Assembly: GCA_027293795.1 (NCBI GenBank) | Contig: JAPYLE010000240.1 | Coordinates: 1 to 5,413 of the forward strand | Reading direction: 5' to 3' | DNA: 5,413 nucleotides | From: Rickettsia endosymbiont of Ixodes persulcatus | GTDB taxonomy: Bacteria > Pseudomonadota > Alphaproteobacteria > Rickettsiales > Rickettsiaceae | Part shown: positions 1-5,413 of the stretch, in pieces | Layout of the letters: every line of letters begins with the position of its first letter | Position numbering within the stretch: position 1 is the stretch's first letter | Notes under the pieces: model-generated | Databases searched by the model: none | Told to the model about the DNA's origin: nothing | What the model saw: only the letters and a program-made list of their open reading frames with translations | Position numbers and translations under genes: made by a program

Positions 1-123
1 CTCGATATGAACAAAAGAAGGATAAATAAAAAAATTACTTTATATCAACAAAATTGGGAAGTTATAAAAACATCAATTCAGAACAACATTAGATGGCTTC
101 TAGCTGATACGCAATTTTGCTAA
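1..123 (+). CDS. Possible 3' end of an unrecognised upstream gene
   Basis: Frame 1 is open from the window edge to a TAA at 121-123, giving at least 40 residues and ending in ...IRWLLADTQFC. An ATG at 7-9 is present, but no convincing ribosome site can be judged because the window begins just before it. The residue mix (several Trp, Gln, Asn, Lys) is compatible with a real protein tail or with a decayed gene fragment. I recognise no family or motif. In AT-rich DNA a 40-codon open frame reaching the edge can occur by chance in one of six frames, so this is a tentative call. It would read in the same direction as the autotransporter, about 400 bases upstream of it. Confidence 0.2.
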   Translation, partial: LDMNKRRINKKITLYQQNWEVIKTSIQNNIRWLLADTQFC

Positions 124-443
124 GTGCAAAACTCCTGTATTGGTTTGTAAAGAGTTTGCCCATGTAAATTTGTCACACAATATTTAGAGATAAATATGCC
201 AAAAATAAAAGCAATAATAATCCAATAAAAACTGTAAAAATATGTTAGAGTTTCTAGTAAAGATTAATATTAAGTAAACACAAAAAATGATAAAAATTAT
301 TGTAAATGAAAGCTCAAAATCAATGCTAATAATCGTAGCTTTTTCAATTAAAAATTTAAGAACATACTATATATTATCTGTTACATTTTCAATAATGAGA
401 ACAAAATTCTCTTATATAAAGTTAAGGTAAATTAACTCATATA
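124..443. other. Gene-free AT-rich intergenic stretch
   Basis: No frame of useful length with a start and ribosome site is visible on either strand. The sequence is rich in A and T runs, as expected for rickettsial noncoding DNA, which often holds decayed genes. The only local structure noticed is a weak inverted pair, AAAGCT at 309-314 and AGCTTT at 337-342, with a 22-base loop and followed by a short T run. It is too weak to call a terminator. No RNA gene is recognised. Confidence 0.6.
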
Positions 444-472
444 TTGCTTTTTATTAACTTATTTATTATAAT
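444..472 (+). promoter_or_regulatory. Predicted sigma70-type promoter of the autotransporter gene
   Basis: TATAAT at 467-472 is a perfect -10 match. Exactly 17 bases upstream, TTGCTT at 444-449 matches the -35 consensus at its first three positions. Transcription would start near 479, leaving a leader of about 40 bases before the ATG at 521. AT-rich DNA often gives chance -10 matches, so the correct spacing and the position just ahead of the gene are the main support. No operator or activator site is recognised. Confidence 0.45.
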
Positions 473-509
473 TTTCAACATTTATGTTATAAAACATTAA
501 TTTAAATTT

Positions 510-512
510 AGG
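510..512 (+). promoter_or_regulatory. Weak ribosome binding site for the autotransporter gene
   Basis: AGG lies 8 bases before the ATG at 521, a normal distance, but only three bases match the Shine-Dalgarno core. It supports the ATG at 521, which is also the start that gives a complete signal peptide. Confidence 0.45.
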
Positions 513-520
513 TATTTGTA

Positions 521-634
521 ATGAGTAAGTTAATAGAGAAAAACCCGCTAAAAAAATTAAGATTTTTGAAATATTCTCTGCTGGCCTCTATCTCAGTAGG
601 GGCAATAATCGCAGTACCTTTTGAGGGTATGGCG
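521..634 (+). other. Sec signal peptide of the autotransporter
   Basis: Residues 1-38. A positively charged n-region of about 17 residues carries six Lys/Arg (K3, K7, K11, K12, R14, K17). A hydrophobic core follows (YSLLASISVGAIIAVPF), then EGMA before Ser39, giving small residues at -3 (Gly36) and -1 (Ala38). The mature protein would begin SSEPINLD. The cleavage site is predicted by eye; cleavage after Ser39 is an alternative. Confidence 0.7.
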
Positions 635-3600
635 AGTAGTGAACCTATTAATTTAGATGTTGTTAAAAGAGGAGATAATGGTTTATTAAAACCTGTTATA
701 AATAATAAATTTGAGCGTGTTAAATCTTTTAGTACTGCTGATGATAAGAGAAAAAGACCCCCTACTAGAACTAGAAGGAACATATTAGTAGGTAATGAAA
801 CAACAGAACAAAATCAAAATACTTATGCTCCTGAACCAACAAAGCAAACGCCTCAAAAACCAGAGATTATAATAACAGCATCTTCACCTACTGTTAGCCC
901 AACTGCAAGTAGCTTTGCCACTGCACCTAACACCCCAAATACTACACTAATATTCTCAACTCCACCAACATCACCGGAACATATTTATACTGCACCTGGT
1001 ATTCCGTATGAGTCTACCCCGCATGCTACTCCAAATAATCAACATGCAGTAGCAGATAATAAACAATTCAACCCAGCAGTAGCACAAAGATTATCGTTTA
1101 GTGAGCAGCAACAGATAGGGCAAGTTATTACACTGATTAAACCCGCAATGCCTCCAAAACCGAGCACACTTGAAATTACATCAGGAATTGTAAATCACAT
1201 ATCTAAACATAATGAAAACGCAAAAAGCAAGTTAAGTACGATAATGACAGCTATTGAAAAGACATCAGATAAAAAAGCTAAAGAATCAGCACGAAAGATA
1301 AAAGTAGCAATAGCCTCCGACCAGAAAAAAATACAAAAAGTAGAGTCACAAGCAAAAAATATAGTAAAAGAAATAATAATATTAGTTGAAACAAATACAA
1401 GTCTACGAGATGGTAACAACGGGATAAAAAGTAATAATGAGCGAGAAAAAAATAGAATACAAATAGCAAAAAATATAGAAAAAATAAAGCAATTTGAAAA
1501 AGAGTTAGCAAGTAAAAAAAATAAAGCAGATAAGTTATCTCAAAAAATAGATATTTCAGTAAATAAAGTAGTTTTAACAAAACCCCAAGAAAAAGCTCCG
1601 GTTACGGAGATACCGACAGCTGTACCATTCTTAAATCAGCAACAACAAATAGATGTGCTTACTCAACAGCAGAACGTCAATGCTGCTAGACGCGCTGCAG
1701 TTGATAAAAAGAAAGAGGAAGTAAATGGAGTAAAAAGAAATAGTGCAGATGCGAAAAAACTCATAACTCAAATGAATCAAGTTCAATTAGAACAAAATCA
1801 ACGACATATTGCCGCAGAACACCAAAGAAAAGCAGAGACATCAAATAAACGCAAGAAAATAAAGAATGAAAATACATCAAAAGCAGGTGAAGTTAGACAA
1901 GAAAAAACCTTTTGGCGGAAAATACACTTAACTCAGACTGAGGAAGAAACGAAAATTGCTGAAGACAAAAAGGCTAGAGCCGCAGCAGAAAAGGCAAGAA
2001 AAGAAAAAAATAAACAAGCAGAAAAGGCTGAAGAGATAAGAAATATAAAATTGACAGTTTCAGAGCAACTGACACAAATTTTGGATTATAAGACAAAAGT
2101 GCAGGAAAAATTGCAGGAAGCAGAAAAAATAGAAGCAAAAAATGAAGTATCAAGAATAAAAAAAGAACTAAAAAATATAAAAAAATTAGTAAATGATGCA
2201 GAAACAGAAACAAGTAGAACGGTATTACGAGCCATGCAAGATAAAATGAATGGTTATTCTAAAAAATTAGAAAAGTTATTAACTCCTGTTGTTTATAGTT
2301 CTACCGGTTCTACTTATAAGCAGCCGCCAAAAGCGAAGCCAACCATGCCATTAACTCGTGGAGTTCAGGGAATTTTAGGCCAACAACTGGAGGAAGAAGA
2401 TGGGTACTTAGTGCCAAACCAAGCTCAGCCGCAAACTTATACAACAGTGTTGCCGAATCAAGAAGTAGCAGACCCTAAAAGTATGAATTCAGGCTTTGTG
2501 AGTTTAGGTAAAGAAACAGATGCAGATGTTGGATTTAATCCAAGTTGGGGTAAAGGTACATATTATACACAAGTTGGGAAAGAATTTGCGTTTGAATTGG
2601 CTGCTTTAAAAATTGGGGGGGACCAAGATAATATTAATCAGATATTAGACACAATTGCTAGAGCAGATAGTATAAAACGTCCTATATTATTTCAGGACCT
2701 ACTCAAAGATTTAGAAAGAAGAAAGCAAGAAACTAAGGTGGTAGCAGAGCAAGCCATTCTGCATGTAATAAATAATCCAAATGATAATAAAGCAAAAGAG
2801 CAAGCATCATCAGTGGATAAATTATTGGAAAAATATAATATGGATATAACATTAGTTAAAAAAGCTTTAGAGGATAACAAAGAAAATAATAAAGTACAAA
2901 AACCATTAGAACACTTATATCCAGTACTTGGAACAAAGTTTGCACCTCTAAGAAAATATGATGCTTTATATGAGGACTCCCAAAAAGTGATTGCTTCTAA
3001 GAGAGCTACGGAAGAACAATACTCTGTATTACGTAACCAACGTGAAGATGATCCAAAACTTGAGAAATTAGCTATAGAACATATGGAGCTACAGAAAAAA
3101 CAGTCACAGTTAGAACAAGATATAAAAGCCATAGATCTTTTATTTCAAGCTGTTAGATATTCAGACACAGGTGGCTCAGAGCCATCACGTTCATCTTCAG
3201 TTGACAGCATAAACAGTGTATCTAGTGGTGTTGATTATATTAATACAAATGATTCAACAACATCAATCGAAAATAAAATAGCTGCTTTACGGACATATCA
3301 AATGGCAGTAATGGTTAAAAGGCAAGAGCTGGAACAATTGCCAAGTACAAGCTCAGGAGCTGATCAAACTGCTCAGCAGATTAAAGCGCTGAAAGAAGAA
3401 GAAGTAACTATGCACGATGCTATAAATGCATGTATAGCAGATCCATCAAAATTAAATAATGTTTCTTTTGAAGAAATAAATGAATCCCTTAAGAAATTGA
3501 GTTCAGGGATTTCCGAATCAGTTATTAATGTCCTTGAATCTAAAGTCCAGGAAGATCCTGAAGCTATTTTGGATGGATCAACATTACAGGAAATGTTAAG

Positions 3601-4939
3601 TTCAAATAACGATACAACTATACATTCTTTGCCATCAGGAGAGGAACAATCATCAGAAGACGAAGAGGTAACAAAAGCATGTATTCAAGAAGCAGGAGGT
3701 CAGCGATTACTTGCACTACCTGCATCAAGTAATGAGTATGCATTAGCATTAAGTGACGGTAGAGAAAAGGAATGTTTAGCATTAGGCGATGGTAGCGAAG
3801 ATGAAGATGACGATAATGACGCAGGAATAGATTCAGAATCTGAAGAAGAAGCAGTAGATCAGTTACCTGATTCTAGAGAGGATAATCTTAAAACAACAGA
3901 AGTTGATACGGTTATTTCTCTTAAACAGGAAGTAATAGAAGAAGCAAAAAAGAGTATTGCAGCAATTGCTCCTACCCTTAATCAAGGAGTTCAAGTCGTT
4001 AAAAATATAAGTAAGTCTATTCTTAGTGCAAGGTTAGATTCTTCTGAAGCTCTTAATGCCGTTGCAGCCGGTGATGATGAAGAGTCTCGTATAAAAAGAG
4101 GTTTATGGATGCGTGGTATGTACGGCACTAATAATTGTGGACGTGTTGACAATATGACCGGTTATAGAGGTATTAATAAAGGTGCTACTATCGGGTTTGA
4201 CGTTGAAATCGACAATAATATTGTAGGTATAGCTTATAGTAATGTTCATTCAGTATTTAAATTTAAAAATAGTAAAAATAATGACAAAGAACTTATTAAT
4301 AGTCATGTAGTTTCTATTTACGGACAAAAAGAATTACTGAAGAATTTTGTAGCACAAGCTTTAGTATCTGCTGCTAAAAACTTTATTAAAGATAAGACAA
4401 CTTATTCATACGGTGATACTAAAATTAGAAGTAATGTAAAGCATCGCAATCATAGTTATAATGCGGAAGCATTACTGAATTATAATTATCTTGTTAAAAA
4501 CAATCTCGTTATTACTCCAAATATCGGCTTAAGATACGGTAAGTCACGAGACGGGGTATATAATGAAACCGGTATTAACGTACAAGAAATAGCTCTTACA
4601 ATGAAAGAGAATAATATATTGTCCGGAATTGTCGGTACTAAAGTTAAAGTACCTTTGAAAGATGCTTTAAAATTTAATAATTTAGGGCTAACATTCGAAG
4701 GAGCTGTAGAACATAATTTTAAAGAGAAAACCCAAAGAATAAATAGAGTTGTTAGAATATTTGATAATACATTCAAGCAGGATTATCTAATACCGAAACA
4801 ACCAAAAACATCCTATAATTTAGGAGCAGGGGTTATGGGGAGTATAAAAAATACTACTATTTCTTTGGATTATAATTATTATCTAAATAAACATTATCGA
4901 AGTCATCAAGGTAGCGTTAAGCTTAAAGTAAACCTATAA
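521..4939 (+). CDS. sca1: Sca1-like autotransporter adhesin (surface cell antigen family)
   Basis: This 1472-residue protein is a type V secreted surface protein. Residues 1-38 are a signal peptide (Lys/Arg-rich n-region, hydrophobic core at about 18-34, likely cut after Ala38). Residues about 102-172 are Pro/Thr/Ser-rich. Residues about 225-350 and 388-585 are Lys/Glu/Gln-rich predicted coiled coils, and 705-880 are also helical. A Ser-rich linker spans about 881-915, an acidic segment 1041-1110, and a helical linker about 1126-1185. Residues about 1194-1472, from GLWMRGMYG on, form an autotransporter beta-domain (Pfam Autotransporter type) with alternating amphipathic strands ending SVKLKVNL. 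Known of the family: R. conorii Sca1 promotes adherence to mammalian cells. The Sca1 assignment rests on the N-terminus (FLKYSLLASISVGA) and barrel style as I remember them; Sca passengers diverge strongly, so another Sca member is possible. From memory, R. conorii Sca1 is longer (about 1900 residues), and several species carry split copies; this one is intact. A G7 run occurs at 2615-2621. It appears monocistronic. Confidence 0.75.
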   Translation: MSKLIEKNPLKKLRFLKYSLLASISVGAIIAVPFEGMASSEPINLDVVKRGDNGLLKPVINNKFERVKSFSTADDKRKRPPTRTRRNILVGNETTEQNQNTYAPEPTKQTPQKPEIIITASSPTVSPTASSFATAPNTPNTTLIFSTPPTSPEHIYTAPGIPYESTPHATPNNQHAVADNKQFNPAVAQRLSFSEQQQIGQVITLIKPAMPPKPSTLEITSGIVNHISKHNENAKSKLSTIMTAIEKTSDKKAKESARKIKVAIASDQKKIQKVESQAKNIVKEIIILVETNTSLRDGNNGIKSNNEREKNRIQIAKNIEKIKQFEKELASKKNKADKLSQKIDISVNKVVLTKPQEKAPVTEIPTAVPFLNQQQQIDVLTQQQNVNAARRAAVDKKKEEVNGVKRNSADAKKLITQMNQVQLEQNQRHIAAEHQRKAETSNKRKKIKNENTSKAGEVRQEKTFWRKIHLTQTEEETKIAEDKKARAAAEKARKEKNKQAEKAEEIRNIKLTVSEQLTQILDYKTKVQEKLQEAEKIEAKNEVSRIKKELKNIKKLVNDAETETSRTVLRAMQDKMNGYSKKLEKLLTPVVYSSTGSTYKQPPKAKPTMPLTRGVQGILGQQLEEEDGYLVPNQAQPQTYTTVLPNQEVADPKSMNSGFVSLGKETDADVGFNPSWGKGTYYTQVGKEFAFELAALKIGGDQDNINQILDTIARADSIKRPILFQDLLKDLERRKQETKVVAEQAILHVINNPNDNKAKEQASSVDKLLEKYNMDITLVKKALEDNKENNKVQKPLEHLYPVLGTKFAPLRKYDALYEDSQKVIASKRATEEQYSVLRNQREDDPKLEKLAIEHMELQKKQSQLEQDIKAIDLLFQAVRYSDTGGSEPSRSSSVDSINSVSSGVDYINTNDSTTSIENKIAALRTYQMAVMVKRQELEQLPSTSSGADQTAQQIKALKEEEVTMHDAINACIADPSKLNNVSFEEINESLKKLSSGISESVINVLESKVQEDPEAILDGSTLQEMLSSNNDTTIHSLPSGEEQSSEDEEVTKACIQEAGGQRLLALPASSNEYALALSDGREKECLALGDGSEDEDDDNDAGIDSESEEEAVDQLPDSREDNLKTTEVDTVISLKQEVIEEAKKSIAAIAPTLNQGVQVVKNISKSILSARLDSSEALNAVAAGDDEESRIKRGLWMRGMYGTNNCGRVDNMTGYRGINKGATIGFDVEIDNNIVGIAYSNVHSVFKFKNSKNNDKELINSHVVSIYGQKELLKNFVAQALVSAAKNFIKDKTTYSYGDTKIRSNVKHRNHSYNAEALLNYNYLVKNNLVITPNIGLRYGKSRDGVYNETGINVQEIALTMKENNILSGIVGTKVKVPLKDALKFNNLGLTFEGAVEHNFKEKTQRINRVVRIFDNTFKQDYLIPKQPKTSYNLGAGVMGSIKNTTISLDYNYYLNKHYRSHQGSVKLKVNL
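824..1036 (+). other. Pro/Thr/Ser-rich low-complexity segment of the passenger
   Basis: Residues about 102-172 contain many Pro, Thr and Ser with repeated short units such as PTVSPTAS and STPPTSPE. The composition suggests an extended, unstructured spacer near the mature N-terminus, before the helical region. Such segments commonly vary between strains. No binding motif is recognised. Confidence 0.6.
1193..2275 (+). other. Lys/Glu/Gln-rich predicted coiled-coil part of the passenger
   Basis: Residues about 225-585 are dominated by Lys, Glu, Gln and Ala with hydrophobic residues at helical spacing (for example AKNIEKIKQFEKELASKK and KARAAAEKARKEKNKQAEKA). Pro occurs mainly in one break at about 352-370. 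This predicts two long amphipathic helices or coiled coils with a net positive charge. It is unlike the Gly/Asn-rich beta-helix repeats of rOmpA and rOmpB. The prediction is by eye; no coiled-coil program was run. Confidence 0.6.
2615..2621 (+). repeat. G7 homopolymer inside the autotransporter coding region
   Basis: Seven consecutive G bases encode Gly699-Gly700 and the first base of Asp701. It stands out in this A/T-dominated gene. Losing one G leads to TAG at 2646-2648, and gaining one leads to TAA at 2629-2631. Either product is about 700 residues and has no beta-barrel. Confidence 0.9.
3710..3808 (+). repeat. Three tandem 33-nt units coding an 11-residue repeat
   Basis: Residues 1064-1074, 1075-1085 and 1086-1096 align in register, each beginning with Leu-Ala-Leu: LALPASSNEYA, LALSDGREKEC and LALGDGSEDED. 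Units 2 and 3 match at 20 of their first 24 bases, including an identical TTAGCATTA, which points to a fairly recent tandem duplication. Unit 1 is more diverged. The repeat leads straight into the acidic segment that follows. Confidence 0.7.
4100..4936 (+). other. C-terminal autotransporter beta-barrel (translocator) domain
   Basis: Residues about 1194-1472, roughly 280 long, the usual size for a 12-stranded autotransporter barrel. It opens with GLWMRGMYG after a dibasic Lys1192-Arg1193 and shows alternating strand patterns such as GATIGFDVEI, NIVGIAYSNVHSVFKF, LVITPNIGLRYG and TTISLDYNYYL. The preceding helical stretch (about 1126-1185) suits the helix that threads the barrel pore. The last residue is Leu, where Phe or Trp is more usual. 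The domain would sit in the outer membrane and carry the passenger outward. Confidence 0.85.
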
Positions 4940-4990
4940 TTTTTATACTTGCAATATTTGCAAAGGTGTTGTATAAAGCTTCTAGCTTAC

Positions 4991-5022
4991 TGTCATACCG
5001 TGGTCGTAGCCACGGTATGACA
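4991..5022. repeat. Perfect 13-bp palindrome, possible dispersed rickettsial repeat or terminator
   Basis: TGTCATACCGTGG at 4991-5003 and CCACGGTATGACA at 5010-5022 are exact reverse complements around a 6-base loop (TCGTAG). The GC-rich inner stem would fold strongly in RNA. It lies 52 bases after the autotransporter stop and 36 before the tRNA. It is followed by TGATTTTAAT, so only a poor T tract is present and terminator function is uncertain. Closely similar palindromes are, from memory, dispersed in rickettsial genomes. Confidence 0.75.
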
Positions 5023-5058
5023 TGATTTTAATACATCTACCTGCCTACTTATAAAAAA

Positions 5059-5133
5059 GGCCCCTTCGTCTAGCGGTTAGGACACCACCCTTTCACGGTG
5101 GGAACACGGGTTCGAGTCCCGTAGGGGTCACCA
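5059..5133 (+). tRNA. tRNA-Glu (anticodon TTC, CCA encoded)
   Basis: This is a complete 75-nt cloverleaf that reads GAA/GAG codons. The acceptor stem pairs GGCCCCT (5059-5065) with AGGGGTC (5123-5129), including one G-T pair. The D stem is GTCT with GGAC. The anticodon stem CCACC/GGTGG encloses the loop CTTTCAC, with anticodon TTC at 5092-5094. The T arm is ACGGG-TTCGAGT-CCCGT. A discriminator A (5130) and an encoded CCA (5131-5133) complete it. Besides translation, bacterial and plant-type systems use Glu-tRNA for heme synthesis by the HemA route, but alphaproteobacteria generally use ALA synthase. A clear own promoter is not evident just upstream. Confidence 0.97.
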
Positions 5134-5346
5134 TCCTCTATTTTTCCATAAATTCATTACCTCAATAAGCTAATTTTAGATTCTAATTATAACTAAAAAT
5201 TAAAAAAATCATTAATCATAAAATAATAGTTTGAAAGTAATAACTTTTATATAATGCTTCAAAAATTGGTTGAAAATATAGCTAGACCATAGTAAATAGG
5301 TACATACTATGCTAATATATATGTTATAAATAATAATAAATAAGTT
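5134..5346. other. Intergenic stretch between tRNA-Glu and the transposase
   Basis: This is AT-rich and shows no supportable gene. It holds an imperfect all-A/T inverted repeat (TAATTTTAG at 5171-5179 with CTAAAAATTA at 5193-5202) and a cleaner one, CATAGTA at 5288-5294 with TACTATG at 5305-5311. The left end of the insertion sequence should lie here, but its terminal repeat cannot be set without the right end, which is outside the window. Confidence 0.5.
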
Positions 5347-5413
5347 ATGGCAAGCAGTTACAGTTACGATTTAAGAATGAAACTATTCAAAGCTCTAGAT
5401 GATGTGCTCTCAA
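5347..5413 (+). CDS. N-terminus of an IS630-family transposase (cut by window end)
   Basis: The ATG at 5347 opens 22 codons: MASSYSYDLRMKLFKALDD then VLS, running off the window. The S-Y-S-Y-D-L-R-x-K opening is typical of IS630/Tc1-mariner transposases, where it leads into a helix-turn-helix that binds the terminal repeats. The catalytic DDE residues would lie beyond the window, so intactness cannot be judged. The ribosome site is weak (TAAG just before the ATG). The identification is from a short segment and from memory of rickettsial transposases. Confidence 0.7.
   Translation, partial: MASSYSYDLRMKLFKALDDVLS

Noticed and set aside
309..342. Inverted pair AAAGCT/AGCTTT followed by T bases, possible terminator
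   Set aside because: Six base pairs with a 22-base loop in AT-rich DNA is too weak, and no gene clearly ends just before it.
508..783. 91-residue reverse-strand open frame over the start of the autotransporter
   Set aside because: Its hydrophobic segment mirrors the signal peptide and low-complexity codons on the other strand; no support as a gene.
1278..1580. Hydrophobic Leu/Phe-rich reverse-strand open frame
   Set aside because: It is the reverse complement of Lys/Glu-rich coiled-coil codons (AAA/AAG read as TTT/CTT), which makes a false membrane protein. It has no independent promoter or ribosome site.
1084..1670. Gln-rich motifs at residues 193-205 and 370-382 as an internal duplication
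   Set aside because: Only QQQI and a few flanking residues match; Gln-rich composition alone can explain it.
2692..3132. 146-residue reverse-strand open frame
   Set aside because: It lies wholly inside the autotransporter gene, has a Ser/Cys/Phe-rich composition expected of an antisense shadow, and resembles no family.
4949..4988. Two short inverted repeats (TTGCAA pair; AAGCT/AGCTT) after the stop codon
   Set aside because: Stems of 5-6 bp with 3-base loops and no T tract are within chance expectation here.
5050..5055. TATAAA as a -10 box for tRNA-Glu
   Set aside because: Transcription would begin near 5062, inside the mature tRNA, and no good -35 lies at the right distance.
5059..5413. 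tRNA-Glu as an integration site with a repeated 3' end
   Set aside because: No second copy of the tRNA 3' end is seen downstream in the window, and no integrase is present.
1..5413. CRISPR array, toxin-antitoxin pair, retron or other defence system
   Set aside because: No regularly spaced repeats, no small paired genes and no reverse transcriptase or nuclease motifs were seen.

Overview
This AT-rich window most likely comes from a Rickettsia (Alphaproteobacteria). Three things point there: a rickettsial 'surface cell antigen' (Sca) autotransporter, a dispersed-type palindrome of the TGTCATACCGTGG...CCACGGTATGACA kind that I remember from rickettsial genomes, and the start of an IS630-type transposase of a form common in Rickettsia. 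The species cannot be fixed from the sequence alone.

Layout. Bases 1-123 hold a short open frame running in from the window edge, possibly the 3' end of an upstream gene; I do not recognise it. Bases 124-520 contain no supportable gene, and end in a plausible sigma70 promoter (TTGCTT, 17 nt, TATAAT) and a weak AGG ribosome site. Bases 521-4939 are one intact 1472-residue ORF, best read as Sca1, an outer-membrane autotransporter adhesin. In order it has a signal peptide, a Pro/Thr-rich stretch, long Lys/Glu/Gln-rich predicted coiled coils, a Ser-rich linker, a mixed helical part, an acidic Asp/Glu segment next to a three-copy 11-residue repeat, a helical linker, and a C-terminal beta-barrel of about 280 residues. 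A perfect 13-bp hairpin follows at 4991-5022, then tRNA-Glu (anticodon TTC, CCA encoded) at 5059-5133. A gene-free stretch leads to the first 22 codons of a transposase at 5347, cut by the window end.

Function. The autotransporter is a single-gene secretion system: Sec exports it, the barrel inserts in the outer membrane with the Bam machinery, and the passenger is displayed outside, where R. conorii Sca1 acts in adherence to host cells. The tRNA gene and the transposase have no evident functional tie to it. I see no undescribed multi-gene system. The points most worth checking are a G7 homopolymer in the passenger (either one-base slip gives quick truncation before the barrel), the 33-nt tandem repeat, the charge-polarised coiled-coil passenger, and the palindrome between sca1 and the tRNA.
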